A DNA stretch of 12,314 nucleotides, taken from positions 1 through 12,314 of the forward strand of contig JAQGLP010000224.1 of assembly GCA_028292835.1 (NCBI GenBank). Direction: 5' to 3'. The translations under genes were made by a program, and so were the position numbers. Source of the DNA: Variovorax sp. (GTDB taxonomy: Bacteria; Pseudomonadota; Gammaproteobacteria; Burkholderiales; Burkholderiaceae_C). This document shows, piece after piece, positions 1 through 8,048 of the stretch; position 1 is the first letter of the stretch; every line of letters begins with the position of its first letter. The notes under the pieces were generated by a model. The model was not told the origin of the DNA, did no database searches, and worked only from the letters and a program-made list of their open reading frames with translations.

Positions 1-22
1 TGCCCCCGTATTTCAGGACACG
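1..22. repeat. Terminal inverted repeat (part) of an IS3-family element
   Basis: The sequence begins TGCCCCCGTATTTCAGGACA, which resembles the ends of IS2-group IS3 elements (a CCCC block followed by a T-rich stretch and CAGGACA or CAGACA). The transposase stop codon lies inside it at 13-15, a normal arrangement for an IS3 right end. The outer tip of the element may lie just outside the window, so the repeat length is not known. The opposite end is absent from the window. Confidence 0.55.
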
Positions 23-198
23 GGCTGTTCGCAATGTAGCGTCTGCTCGATCTGAGCAAGATGCTGTTGGGCAGCGCGATGCTGCCTGAACTCCCTGGGT
101 GATTTCATCTTCAATGCCGAGTGCGGGTGCACCTCGTTGAAGTGCTCGAAGGCTGCGGTCATTTGCCCCATCACCGTCCTTGCATCGGTCAGGTCCAT
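13..198 (-). pseudogene. IS3-family transposase OrfB, C-terminal fragment
   Basis: About 61 codons remain of an OrfB integrase-type transposase. The diagnostic stretch is AFEHFNEVHPHSALKMKSP followed by REFR, the conserved end of the DDE integrase core in IS2-like elements, where the last catalytic glutamate lies a little upstream and is missing here. Recognisable homology starts near position 198 with MDLTDARTVM and runs to the stop at 13-15. The frame stays open up to 309, but those upstream residues do not look like OrfB, so I treat 198 as the approximate break. The fragment cannot transpose by itself. It lies directly downstream of the methyltransferase, so the break may mark one edge of the inserted catabolic region. 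Confidence 0.8.
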
Positions 199-316
199 CC
201 TCAACCGTATTCCACACGCATACAGGGTAGACAACATCCACGTGTGACTACTCACGGCCGAAGCGCTCCTGACTCGTCGGCACAGCGCCGAGTTCAAGAC
301 TTCCGTCATCGACGGC

Positions 317-1291
317 CTACCAGCAGTTGGACATCTCGATGGCCTCGGTCGCAGTAGAGCGGGTCTTGCAGGCCAGGAAGGCCCAGCCGTCCCAGTGCTC
401 GAACGGCTGGGCCCCGGGCTCGATCACCTGAAGTGCGGCTTCTTGCGCCAGTCGGGCAAAGTCGGCGCGATCGAGCTCGACAGTACGTCCGTAGCTGAGA
501 TCGAGCACGGCCAGCCTGCCCCCCGGGCGCAGCACGCGGGCAGACTCCTGGAAATGGCGTGCGAGCAGCGGCCATCCAGACCGGAAGAGATAAGGGAACG
601 AATCCACCGCCAGTACCAAGTCGAAGCTCGCGTCGGCGAACCGTGCAAGGTCGCGCCCTTCGCATTCAAGCACCCTAACGTTGGTCAGCTTCTCGCAGCG
701 TCTTTGCGCTTCCTTCACCATCGCGGGGGAAACATCGATGCCGGTGATCGTACGCATGACCGGCGAAAGCGCCTCCTCGAAGCGGCCGATACCGCAGCCA
801 ATGTCGAGCGCATCGCGTTCCTGACCCAACAAATCCTGACCGCGCAGCCAGGCGACGATTTCTTGCGTCGCCGCCGTCAGAAGAACGGGGTTGCCCAGCG
901 AATACAGTGCGACGCTGGCTTCGGGGGACTGCTGCACCGACCAGTCGAACAGCCGCCGGCAGAACGCAATGCCCTCTTCCACGCTGGTTGCTGAACGGTC
1001 GGAGTCGACGCCGCTCGCGAGCATGTCGGCAATGCGCTGACAGCCCTCCCGGTTCACGGCAAGCATGGTGTGGAGCGACAAAAACGAGGGCTCTGCCGTG
1101 GAGAGCCCGACCATCGCCGCCTTTTCGAGAGCACCCAGGCAGACCTCGACCTCCTCGACCTTGTGGCCGAGCATGAGCCAGTACATCAGCGTCATTTCAG
1201 CCGACAGTTGACCCTGCTGGAAACGCACCAGCAGCGCGACCAGCGCGTCGCCGAGGCCATATGAAGCGAGATCGTCCTGCAGCTTCTTCAT
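317..1291 (-). CDS. Class I SAM-dependent methyltransferase
   Basis: A 324-residue protein. The C-terminal half is a Rossmann-type methyltransferase: motif I DIGCGIG at about residues 163-169, the acidic end of strand 2 in GIDVS near 184-188, SFDLVLAVDSFPYL near 222-235 and the motif LRPGGRLAVLDLS near 254-266. The first 130 or so residues are mostly helical and may form a substrate-recognition or dimerisation region; I recognise no domain there. The substrate is unknown. The reading frame stays open to 1546 and overlaps the end of the TRAP permease gene, but the ATG at 1291 is the first reasonable start after that gene, and codons upstream of it look less coding-like. No clear Shine-Dalgarno precedes it. 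A 208-bp gap separates it from the cluster, so it may be a separate unit. It could modify a pathway intermediate or be unrelated. Confidence 0.85.
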   Translation of the reverse strand: MKKLQDDLASYGLGDALVALLVRFQQGQLSAEMTLMYWLMLGHKVEEVEVCLGALEKAAMVGLSTAEPSFLSLHTMLAVNREGCQRIADMLASGVDSDRSATSVEEGIAFCRRLFDWSVQQSPEASVALYSLGNPVLLTAATQEIVAWLRGQDLLGQERDALDIGCGIGRFEEALSPVMRTITGIDVSPAMVKEAQRRCEKLTNVRVLECEGRDLARFADASFDLVLAVDSFPYLFRSGWPLLARHFQESARVLRPGGRLAVLDLSYGRTVELDRADFARLAQEAALQVIEPGAQPFEHWDGWAFLACKTRSTATEAIEMSNCW

Positions 1292-1499
1292 GGATGCGTC
1301 GTGAATCGAATCGATGGCGTGAATGAATCTTGGGGCGCGATCGCAGATCCTCTCAATGGTGCCATGGGCGCCCGGCCACCTGGCCCGGACGTTTCGCTTG
1401 TTGGTCAGTGCACCTGCATGCAGCACGTTGTCTGCAACTTCATCGCATGAAGAGTGGAAGGTGACCGCCAAGTGTATAGATGGGCATCTTGATATGTTC

Positions 1500-3389
1500 T
1501 CAGAGGAAGCCGGTCGAAATCCACGGCACTGCGGCGACGACCACAACGCCGACTAAAAGTGCCACCATGTAGCCGACGATGGGCTTGATGCCGTCGTCCG
1601 GATTCACGCGACCGATCGCACACGCCGTGTAGTAACCGACCCCGAGCGGCGGCGCGAAGAGACCCAGGCCCATGGAGAGCACGACCACCATGGCGTAGTG
1701 CACCTCGTGGATGCCGAGAGCCCTGGCAATCGGGAAGAGCAGCGGCCCGAACAGCACGATTGCAGGAATGCCTTCGAGGACCGACCCCAGGAAGATGAAG
1801 GCCACGACCGACATTGTGAGGAACATCGGTGCGCCGCCCGGCATCGTCCCCATGGTTTCGGCCAGCAGCCGAGAGAAGCCGGACTGCGTCAAACCCCAGG
1901 CCATCGCCGTCGCGGTTCCGATAATCAGCAGGATCGCGCCGGACAGCGCGGCGGTGTCGATCAACATGGGAATCACCCGCTTGAAGTCGAATTGCCGGTA
2001 GATCAGGAGACCGACGATGATCGAATAGGCGATCCCGATGGTCGAAACCTCCGTGGCTGTGGCGACCCCCTCGACGACCGCTGCGCGAATAACGAAGGGC
2101 AGCGCCAGAGCGGGAAGGGCAACCGCGAACAGCTTGCCGATCTCTCCCCATGGCGCCTTCCGCACGTGGCTAAGATCCTCGTGGCGATAGCGGAACCAGA
2201 CCACCAGGCAAAGGAAGCCGCCGAGCAGCAGCGCGGGCAGCAGGCCGCCGGCGAACAAAGCGGCGATTGAGACGCCAGTGACGGAGCCGATCGTGATCAG
2301 GACCAGGCTCGGCGGGACCGTCTCGGTTTGAGCTCCGGCAGCCGACAGCAGGGCCACCAGTTCGCCGGGCTTCGCACCGCGGTCGCGCATTTCCGGAAAC
2401 AGCGCCGGCGCGATCGCCGCCATGTCCGCGGCCTTGGATCCCGAGATACCCGAGACCAGATACATCGCACCCAGCAGCACGTAGGACAGGCCACCGCGCA
2501 CATGACCGAGCAAGCCCGCGAGGAAGGCGACCATGGCGCGCGCCATGCCCGTCATCTCGATGAGGAACCCGAGGAAGACGAACAACGGAACGGCGAGCAA
2601 TATCAGGTGCGACATGCCTTCGTCCATGCGCCCCACCACGATCAGCAGCGGGGTCTGCGTGGTCAGGGCAAGATAGCCGAAGGTTGCCAGGCCAAACGAA
2701 AAGGCGATTGGAATGCCTGCAAACACGCAGGCCGAGGTCACGCCCACGAAGAAGATGATCAGGTTGATCCGACCGAGGTCCGCGAATATCGGCTGGGCGA
2801 GCCAGAACACGCCCGCGATGGCCGCAACAAGAACGACGGCGAGTGCGGACGTCGCGAGACTCGCGCTGCGGAGAAGTCGAAGGATCGAAAACGTGCCCAT
2901 TAGAAAGATACCGACGGGAATGGCGGCCGCCCGCCACGCGTTTCTGATCGACAGCGCAGGCGTCGTGATGTCTCCCTCCTCCATGGCGTATTCGATCGAC
3001 GGCCACGCCACCATGGCCAGGAATGCCAGGCAGGCGGCGGTCGCGAGCAGCTCCCAGAACACGCTTCGCTTTGGCGAAGCCTTGCTGACCAGGGCAGTCA
3101 TGCGCATGTGCTCGCCGCGACGCAGGGCGATAACGGATCCGAACATCGCCAGCCAGATGAAAAGGATCGACGCGAGTTCATCTGACCAGAGCAGTGGCTG
3201 GTGAAAGGCGAAGCGGGCAACGATCCCGACGAAGAGCACGACGATGTCGGCTGCCACCAGCAAGGCGGCCGGCACCTCGACGAAACGGCTCAGGCCGCTG
3301 TCCAGCGCGACCACCCAACGGCGTCCGCGTGCAGTGGATATCACCGGCGCGTTGCCGTGCGCGTTCGTTTCGCGAATGGAGCCGCTCAT
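1500..3389 (-). CDS. dctQM: Fused TRAP transporter permease DctQM
   Basis: A 629-residue inner-membrane protein joining the small and large TRAP permease subunits. The DctQ part covers about residues 30-180 and carries the family stretch LWSDELASILFIWLAMFG (67-84) followed by an arginine-rich RRGEHMRM loop. The DctM part covers about 190-629, with the re-entrant-region motif GISGSKAADMAAIAPALFPEM near 314-334, PPSLVLI at 359-365, ATEVSTIGIAYS at 445-456 and PPLGVGYY at 580-587. TRAP systems import organic acids using an ion gradient and a periplasmic binding protein, which here must be the DctP encoded at 8882-9898, five genes upstream. An AAGG ribosome site lies 5 nt before the ATG. Fused QM proteins are known in the family, so the fusion itself is not unusual. 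The substrate cannot be read from the sequence. Confidence 0.95.
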   Translation of the reverse strand: MSGSIRETNAHGNAPVISTARGRRWVVALDSGLSRFVEVPAALLVAADIVVLFVGIVARFAFHQPLLWSDELASILFIWLAMFGSVIALRRGEHMRMTALVSKASPKRSVFWELLATAACLAFLAMVAWPSIEYAMEEGDITTPALSIRNAWRAAAIPVGIFLMGTFSILRLLRSASLATSALAVVLVAAIAGVFWLAQPIFADLGRINLIIFFVGVTSACVFAGIPIAFSFGLATFGYLALTTQTPLLIVVGRMDEGMSHLILLAVPLFVFLGFLIEMTGMARAMVAFLAGLLGHVRGGLSYVLLGAMYLVSGISGSKAADMAAIAPALFPEMRDRGAKPGELVALLSAAGAQTETVPPSLVLITIGSVTGVSIAALFAGGLLPALLLGGFLCLVVWFRYRHEDLSHVRKAPWGEIGKLFAVALPALALPFVIRAAVVEGVATATEVSTIGIAYSIIVGLLIYRQFDFKRVIPMLIDTAALSGAILLIIGTATAMAWGLTQSGFSRLLAETMGTMPGGAPMFLTMSVVAFIFLGSVLEGIPAIVLFGPLLFPIARALGIHEVHYAMVVVLSMGLGLFAPPLGVGYYTACAIGRVNPDDGIKPIVGYMVALLVGVVVVAAVPWISTGFL

Positions 3390-3436
3390 GGCTGCCTTTC
3401 GACCGGCTGGCTCAATATTCGACGAATGCAGTTCAT
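3386..3436 (-). CDS. Possible 16-residue leader peptide before dctQM
   Basis: A short frame reads MNCIRRILSQPVERQP. Its ATG is preceded by GGAG at a 6-nt spacing (3443-3446), better placed than many starts in this cluster. Its TGA overlaps the dctQM start codon as ATGA, the arrangement expected for translational coupling. The frame differs from dctQM, so it is not an alternative start for that gene. Whether it is translated is unknown. A chance occurrence cannot be excluded for so short a frame. Confidence 0.35.
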   Translation of the reverse strand: MNCIRRILSQPVERQP

Positions 3437-3495
3437 GTCTGTCTCCGGGGCGCTCGTTGATGGTGAGGGGACGAGTCGAAGACGGGTGCTTCGCT

Positions 3496-3535
3496 CGCGG
3501 TCGAGTCGAGGGGCGCGTGCCGCCCCGGAACCGCG
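3496..3535. other. Strong two-step hairpin between dehydrogenase and dctQM
   Basis: Perfect inner arms GGGGCG (3510-3515) and CGCCCC (3521-3526) enclose a 5-nt loop. Perfect outer arms CGCGGT (3496-3501) and ACCGCG (3530-3535) flank them with an asymmetric internal loop of 8 and 3 nt. It begins 18 nt after the dehydrogenase stop codon, inside the 164-bp gap before dctQM. There is no run of T on either side, so it does not look like a simple intrinsic terminator. Partial attenuation, mRNA processing or protection of the upstream message are possible. Confidence 0.55.
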
Positions 3536-3553
3536 ACCTCTTGGGCGAACGTT

Positions 3554-4318
3554 CTAGTCGGGCAAGAGCCCCGAGCCGATGAAGCCGCCATCCACGCTAA
3601 GCACCTGCCCGGTGACATAGGACGAGGCCTCCGCGTCGAGCAGGAAGCCGACGGCGCTCGCGACTTCTTTGGGACTGCCGTAACGCTTCATAGGTACTGC
3701 CTGCTCCCACAACTTCTTGCCGGCCCCACCGTGCGCCGCGGCTGCCAGGGGCGTCTCGATCGGTCCGGGGCACACGCAGTTCACCCGGATGCCGTGGCGC
3801 GCAAGTTCGTTGGACATCACCTGGGTCAGGTTGACCAACGCCGCCTTGGTCGCTCCGTACGCGGAGCGTCCCTTGTTGCCGATCAGGCCCGATACGGACG
3901 CGATGTGCACGATACTGCCGCCGCCCGACGTCACCATCCGCCTGGCGACCTCGCGACTGATCGAGAAGGTCCCGACCAAGTTGACTTCGAGCATGTCCCG
4001 AAAGACCTTCGACGAGGTCTCGAGGAAGGGGATGTCCTTGCCGTAGCCAGCACTGTTCACCAGGCCGACCAGCGGCGAATCGGCGGTCACATGCGACGCG
4101 ATCACCTCCAGCATGCGGCTCTCGTCCGTAACGTCGAGCTCGGCGAAGTCGACGCGTGCGGAATACTCGTTCAGGGCGGCCTTGGCCGCCTCGAGGTTGG
4201 CTTTCGATTGATCGAGGACAAGGACCGAGCGGCCGCGGGCCAGAAGCCAGCAAGCGGTAGCGAGACCGATGCCGGAGGCGCCGCCGGTGACGATGGTTGT
4301 TCCAAAAGATTCAGGCAT
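3554..4318 (-). CDS. Short-chain dehydrogenase/reductase (SDR), classical type
   Basis: A 254-residue classical SDR. Visible are the cofactor glycine motif TGGASGIG (11-18), an aspartate at the end of strand 2 (VLD, residue 36) that favours NAD over NADP, NSAG at 88-91 in place of the usual NNAG, Asn113, and the catalytic set Ser141, Tyr154 and Lys158 (YGATK). PGPIETP near 184-190 and the C-terminal YVTGQVLSVDGG are typical of the family. Length is normal. It presumably oxidises a hydroxyl or reduces a ketone on a pathway intermediate. A 3-hydroxyacyl-CoA substrate would fit the ligase and thiolase beside it but is inference. The start overlaps the stop of the upstream PPC gene by 8 nt and has only a weak ribosome site, suggesting coupled translation. 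Confidence 0.93.
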   Translation of the reverse strand: MPESFGTTIVTGGASGIGLATACWLLARGRSVLVLDQSKANLEAAKAALNEYSARVDFAELDVTDESRMLEVIASHVTADSPLVGLVNSAGYGKDIPFLETSSKVFRDMLEVNLVGTFSISREVARRMVTSGGGSIVHIASVSGLIGNKGRSAYGATKAALVNLTQVMSNELARHGIRVNCVCPGPIETPLAAAAHGGAGKKLWEQAVPMKRYGSPKEVASAVGFLLDAEASSYVTGQVLSVDGGFIGSGLLPD

Positions 4319-5195
4319 TTGGCGTTTCTGGTTTGACGAACCCGGTGGGCTCCACCACGAGTTCGAAGGTCACGAGGACGGGATTGCCACCCAGTTGGAG
4401 GCGACCTTCGTTGAGACCCCCCAGATAGTCGATGACGGATACGTCGATGCGGGCGTCGAGATCGCCGCCCGGGCCTGGACCGACCACGCCTTCATGAACG
4501 AATACCTCGGTCACGAAGGGCTCTACCACGCGACCATCGTCGAACATCGCGCCGACCAAACTCCCCACACCACCGCGCACGCGCGCGCTGGCGATGCCGC
4601 GGGTCCGGCATTCGTCGACCAGCACGGTGCAGAGATCTTCGTTGGGGCGCACGGCGATCGCAAAGGGTCCGTTGACCGGCCGATTGCGGTCGCTCGCGGC
4701 GACCGGCTCGAACAAGGTGAAGGCCGTCTCAGGGCTCGCGGCCACCTCGAACGAGGCTCCGTTGAGCAGCCAGATCGATGCCTCGATCGGCTCCGCGATC
4801 AACGATTCGTTGGGAAGAACGTGACCTCCGAGCCGGATGCCGGCTTCGTCGTGCCAAGTTCCATGGCAGTGCAACCATGGTTTTCCGTCACGCCGGCCGA
4901 CTGTCACGGTCGCGCGCTCCAGCCGGACCTTGCCTTCGGGCTCGCGCCGGTCGCTGAAGTACACCGCATGGGCCGCGGTGGGCGAGAGCGCCGGCATGAC
5001 GAAGACGAAGGGATGGAAGCTTCCGCCCTGCAGGGTGAGGACTGCGCTTGTCGCATGGCTCGCGGCCAGGACGTCGGCGAGCGCGTCCAGCAAGGACTTT
5101 CCTGGCCCGAGCGTTTCCTGCACGTGCTGGATGCTGCAGTCGACCGTGCGGCGCCTCACTGCCGAAACGGGGCCGGGGTGCTCAATGCGGCGCAT
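4311..5195 (-). CDS. Tandem PPC (DUF296/PCC) domain protein
   Basis: A 294-residue protein with two successive PPC-like domains. The first, about 24-160, shows the start pattern GPGKSLLDAL, then HCHGTW (His109 in LHCH, His111), GGHVLP (His125) and AEPIEASIWLL, all typical of bacterial DUF296 proteins. The second, about 178-287, repeats RPNEDLCTVLVDEC and ARVRGGVGSLVGAMFDD but has lost the histidines and the GGH motif. PPC domains form trimers. In plants they occur in AT-hook proteins, but no AT-hook or other DNA-binding segment is seen here. The bacterial members have no settled function. Its position, overlapping the ligase by 14 nt and the dehydrogenase by 8 nt, points to a role in the pathway rather than in DNA binding. 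An AAGGAG site lies 7 nt before the ATG and confirms the start. Confidence 0.82.
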   Translation of the reverse strand: MRRIEHPGPVSAVRRRTVDCSIQHVQETLGPGKSLLDALADVLAASHATSAVLTLQGGSFHPFVFVMPALSPTAAHAVYFSDRREPEGKVRLERATVTVGRRDGKPWLHCHGTWHDEAGIRLGGHVLPNESLIAEPIEASIWLLNGASFEVAASPETAFTLFEPVAASDRNRPVNGPFAIAVRPNEDLCTVLVDECRTRGIASARVRGGVGSLVGAMFDDGRVVEPFVTEVFVHEGVVGPGPGGDLDARIDVSVIDYLGGLNEGRLQLGGNPVLVTFELVVEPTGFVKPETPNA

Positions 5196-6813
5196 CGGCC
5201 TTCTCCTTCACCAGCTCGGTCGCGACGCCTCGGCGCGCGAGTTCGTCCTTGACCAGTCGCTTGGGCACCTTGCCGTAGCCGGACTTGGGAAGCTCGTTCC
5301 AGAAGTAGACCTGCCTGGGCAGCTTGTATCGGGCAATGCGGGTGGACATCCACTCGAGCAGTTCCTCCTCGCGCAGCGACGCACCGGGCCGGCACACGCA
5401 AACCGCCACGCCGACTTCGCCCCATTGCGGATCGGGCAACCCCAGCACCGAGACCTCGGTGACGTCGGGGTGCATGAGGATCTTCTCCTCCAGTTCGCGG
5501 GGATAGACGTTCGAGCCACCGGAGATGTACATGTCCGATGCGCGTCCCGTCAGGTAAACGAAGCCGTCGCCGTCCATGTGGCCGATGTCGCCGGTCCGGA
5601 ACCAGCCGTCGCGGAACGCCTTGGCGTTGGCCTCGGGGTTGCTGTGATAGCCCACGAACACGGCCGGACCTATGACGCAGATCTCGCCGGTCTCGCCGCA
5701 GGCAAGCTCGTTGCCGTTCTCGTCCTGCACCGATACCTGCATGCCGGTGCGCTCGTAGCCGCAGGTGCCGGCGCGCGCGGTGACGGCCGGCCCTCCGTGC
5801 TCGTGCGCCGGCAGGACGGTGATGTTACCGGTGACCTCGCCGAGGCCGTAGTACTGGACGAGCACCGGGCCGAGCTTCTCCAGGGCGCGCCTCTGGTCGG
5901 CCTCGTACATCGGCGCCCCCGCGTAAATGACGTGACGCAGGCTCGAATGATCGCGCGTGTCCACGCTCGGATGCTCGACCATCATCTTGAGGATGGTCGG
6001 CACGGTGAACATGTTGGTCAAGCGGTGCGCTTCCACCAGCGCGAAGGCCTGGTCGATGTCGAACCTGTCCGAGGGCAGCAACACGGTCTTGGCTCCGCGC
6101 GCGACCATGTTCAGCTGATGCACGCCGGCGCCATGGGAGAGCGGTGCGACGACCAATGCGCCGTCTTCGCAGGTCGTGCCCGGCAGCAGATCGGCCAGAT
6201 GGTTGTTGACTACGAACGCGAGCTGACCGTGCGCCAGCACCGCCGCCTTGGGCTTGCCCGTGGTGCCGGACGTGAACAGGAACCAGCAGGGCGTGTCCCG
6301 CTCCACTCTGGCATTGGGGATGGTCCTGCCGAGCCGCTCGGCGATCAGATCGCTGGCGAGGGGGTGCTCATCCAAAGGCGGCGCCGCGCCTTTGAGCCAG
6401 ACCACATCCGTGTCGGGTCGCGCAGCGCGGACGGCAGCGGCATACTCCGGGAAGTCGCCTTGGCACAGGAAGATCCGACTTTGCGCCACATCGGCCATGT
6501 AGAGGACTTCGTCCGGCGTGATGCGGAAGTTGGTCGGTACCCAGACAGCACCCAGCCGGAACGTCGCGAACATCGACTCGAACATCTCGTTGCTGTTCTT
6601 CGAGTGAACCAGGACCTTGCTGCCCGGCCCCACGCCCCGGTCGGCGAGCGCCGCCGCCAGGGCGGAGACGCGCGTGTCGAATTGCGTCCAGGTCCAGGTC
6701 TCATCGCCCCAGATGAGCGCGGGATGTTCCGGCAGGCGCCTCGCGTTCTGCGTCACCCAATAGGCCAGGTTCATGACCCGCGTCGAAGACGGAGGGTTCG
6801 ACCTAGCGGTCAT
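5182..6813 (-). CDS. Acyl-CoA synthetase (AMP-forming ligase)
   Basis: A 543-residue member of the adenylate-forming (ANL) superfamily, which makes an acyl-AMP from a carboxylic acid and ATP and then the CoA thioester. Key motifs are the phosphate loop TSGTTGKPK (181-189), YYGLGEVTG (321-329), GWFRTGDIG (403-411), the hinge region GRASDMYISGGSNVYP with LEE after it (423-443), and the C-terminal catalytic lysine, Lys515 in GYGKVPKR. Length is normal and all core residues are present, so it should be active. The GLGE signature (usually GxTE) has glutamate in the expected place. The acid it activates is unknown; the style is that of medium-chain or aryl-acid ligases. Its ATG overlaps the thiolase stop as ATGA, with GGAG 8 nt upstream, so the two are co-translated. 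Confidence 0.95.
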   Translation of the reverse strand: MTARSNPPSSTRVMNLAYWVTQNARRLPEHPALIWGDETWTWTQFDTRVSALAAALADRGVGPGSKVLVHSKNSNEMFESMFATFRLGAVWVPTNFRITPDEVLYMADVAQSRIFLCQGDFPEYAAAVRAARPDTDVVWLKGAAPPLDEHPLASDLIAERLGRTIPNARVERDTPCWFLFTSGTTGKPKAAVLAHGQLAFVVNNHLADLLPGTTCEDGALVVAPLSHGAGVHQLNMVARGAKTVLLPSDRFDIDQAFALVEAHRLTNMFTVPTILKMMVEHPSVDTRDHSSLRHVIYAGAPMYEADQRRALEKLGPVLVQYYGLGEVTGNITVLPAHEHGGPAVTARAGTCGYERTGMQVSVQDENGNELACGETGEICVIGPAVFVGYHSNPEANAKAFRDGWFRTGDIGHMDGDGFVYLTGRASDMYISGGSNVYPRELEEKILMHPDVTEVSVLGLPDPQWGEVGVAVCVCRPGASLREEELLEWMSTRIARYKLPRQVYFWNELPKSGYGKVPKRLVKDELARRGVATELVKEKADAPH

Positions 6814-7979
6814 CGCGTGCGCTCCAGGATCGAAACGTAGTTGGCCACCGCCGCGCCGCCCATGTTGAAGACACCGGCAAGGCTGGCGCCGGGAATCTGC
6901 ATCTCGCCGGCCTGGTCCGCCAGCTGCATTGCGGCCATCACGTGCATGGAGACGCCGGTGGCGCCGAGCGGATGCCCGCGCGCCTTCAGCCCGCCAGAGA
7001 CATTGACCGGCAGCCGGCCGCCCTTCAAGGTGACCCCTTCGCGGATGGCCCGCCAGCCTTCTCCGGCGGGCGCCAGGCCCATGGCTTCGTATTCGATCAT
7101 CTCAGCCGTCGTGAAGCAGTCGTGCGTCTCGACCAGGCTGAGCTTATCGAGCGGGATGCCACCGGTCCGGAGCGCCTTGCGCCAGGCTTGGTGCGCACCC
7201 TCGAACGCGATCGGATCGCGCTTGGACAACGGCATGTAGTCGTTGACCTGGACGCGCGCCCTGAAGCGGATAGCGCGAGCCAACGCGGCCGCGGTGTCCT
7301 CGTCGGCCAGCACCAGCGCAGCGGCGCCATCCGACACCATCGAGCAATCGGTGCGGCGCAGCGGCCCGGCCACGAACGGGTTCTTCTCGCTGACGGTGTT
7401 GCAGAACTCGAAGCCGATGTCCTTGCGCACGTGGGCGTAGGGATTGGTCAGGGCATTCGCGTGGTTCTTGGCGGCGATCATGGCCAGCTCTTCGCTGTGA
7501 TCGCCGTAGCGATCGAAATAAGCCTGGGTGATCCGCCCGAAGATGCCTGCGAATCCGTCGGGATTCTCTTCCTCCTTGCGGTAGCAGCCGCTCAGCAGGA
7601 TGCCCGGGATGTCGCGCGACGGGACTGCGGTCATCTTCTCCGCGCCGATTGCCAGTGCGATGCGGCCGCGACCGCTTTCGATGAAGTCCGCGGCGCTGTA
7701 GATGGCGGCGCTTCCGGTGGCGCAGGCATTCTCCACGTGCATTGCCGGGGTGAACCGCAGGCCCGGGTTGCCGAGCGCCACCAGGCCGCCCTCGAAGCCC
7801 TGGGGCGTCAGTCCGTTGTTGTAGACACCGACCGTGATGGCATCGACGTCGGATGCGGCGACGTGGGCGTGGTCCAGCGCCGCGGTCGAGACGCGGGCGA
7901 TCAAGGTCTCGACATCCGGGTCGTCGAGTTTTCCGAACGGGGTGTGGGCCCAGCCCACGATAACGGCACGCTTGGACAT
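6810..7979 (-). CDS. SCP2-type thiolase (acyl-CoA acetyltransferase family)
   Basis: A 389-residue thiolase of the sterol-carrier-protein-x (lipid-transfer) branch rather than the FadA/AtoB branch. It carries the nucleophilic Cys86 in ENACATGSAA, His286 in ETHDCFTTAEM and His336 in GGLKARGHPLGATG. The second catalytic cysteine of classical thiolases (CxG near the C-terminus) is replaced by NMGG, as is common in this branch. These enzymes cleave 3-ketoacyl-CoA, often with bulky, branched or cyclic side chains, into acetyl- or propionyl-CoA and a shortened acyl-CoA. An AGGAG site lies 9 nt before the ATG. It opens the tightly packed block thiolase, ligase, PPC protein and dehydrogenase, separated from the cupin gene by 69 bp. 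A purely synthetic role is possible but less likely in this setting. Confidence 0.93.
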   Translation of the reverse strand: MSKRAVIVGWAHTPFGKLDDPDVETLIARVSTAALDHAHVAASDVDAITVGVYNNGLTPQGFEGGLVALGNPGLRFTPAMHVENACATGSAAIYSAADFIESGRGRIALAIGAEKMTAVPSRDIPGILLSGCYRKEEENPDGFAGIFGRITQAYFDRYGDHSEELAMIAAKNHANALTNPYAHVRKDIGFEFCNTVSEKNPFVAGPLRRTDCSMVSDGAAALVLADEDTAAALARAIRFRARVQVNDYMPLSKRDPIAFEGAHQAWRKALRTGGIPLDKLSLVETHDCFTTAEMIEYEAMGLAPAGEGWRAIREGVTLKGGRLPVNVSGGLKARGHPLGATGVSMHVMAAMQLADQAGEMQIPGASLAGVFNMGGAAVANYVSILERTR

Positions 7980-8048
7980 GGAATCGGTCTCCTGGCAATG
8001 AACGGGTTGAAGGCTTGCTCGGGTTCTACGAAAGTCTTGTAGCCACGC

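Noticed and set aside
199..309. Extension of the IS3 transposase fragment to an ATG at 309
   Set aside because: The residues before about 198 do not resemble any OrfB sequence I know, so the open frame there is probably accidental.
317..1546. A 409-codon version of the methyltransferase
   Set aside because: It would overlap the dctQM stop and its first residues show no domain and weaker codon use. The ATG at 1291 is preferred, though a start somewhat upstream cannot be excluded.
3496..3535. Rho-independent terminator after the dehydrogenase
   Set aside because: The stem is strong, but no T-run follows it on either strand, so I record it only as a hairpin.
4837..6840. A 667-codon plus-strand open frame opposite the ligase
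   Set aside because: It is the antisense of the acyl-CoA ligase and the end of the PPC gene, a common result of high GC in codon position three. The minus-strand frame has all the family motifs.
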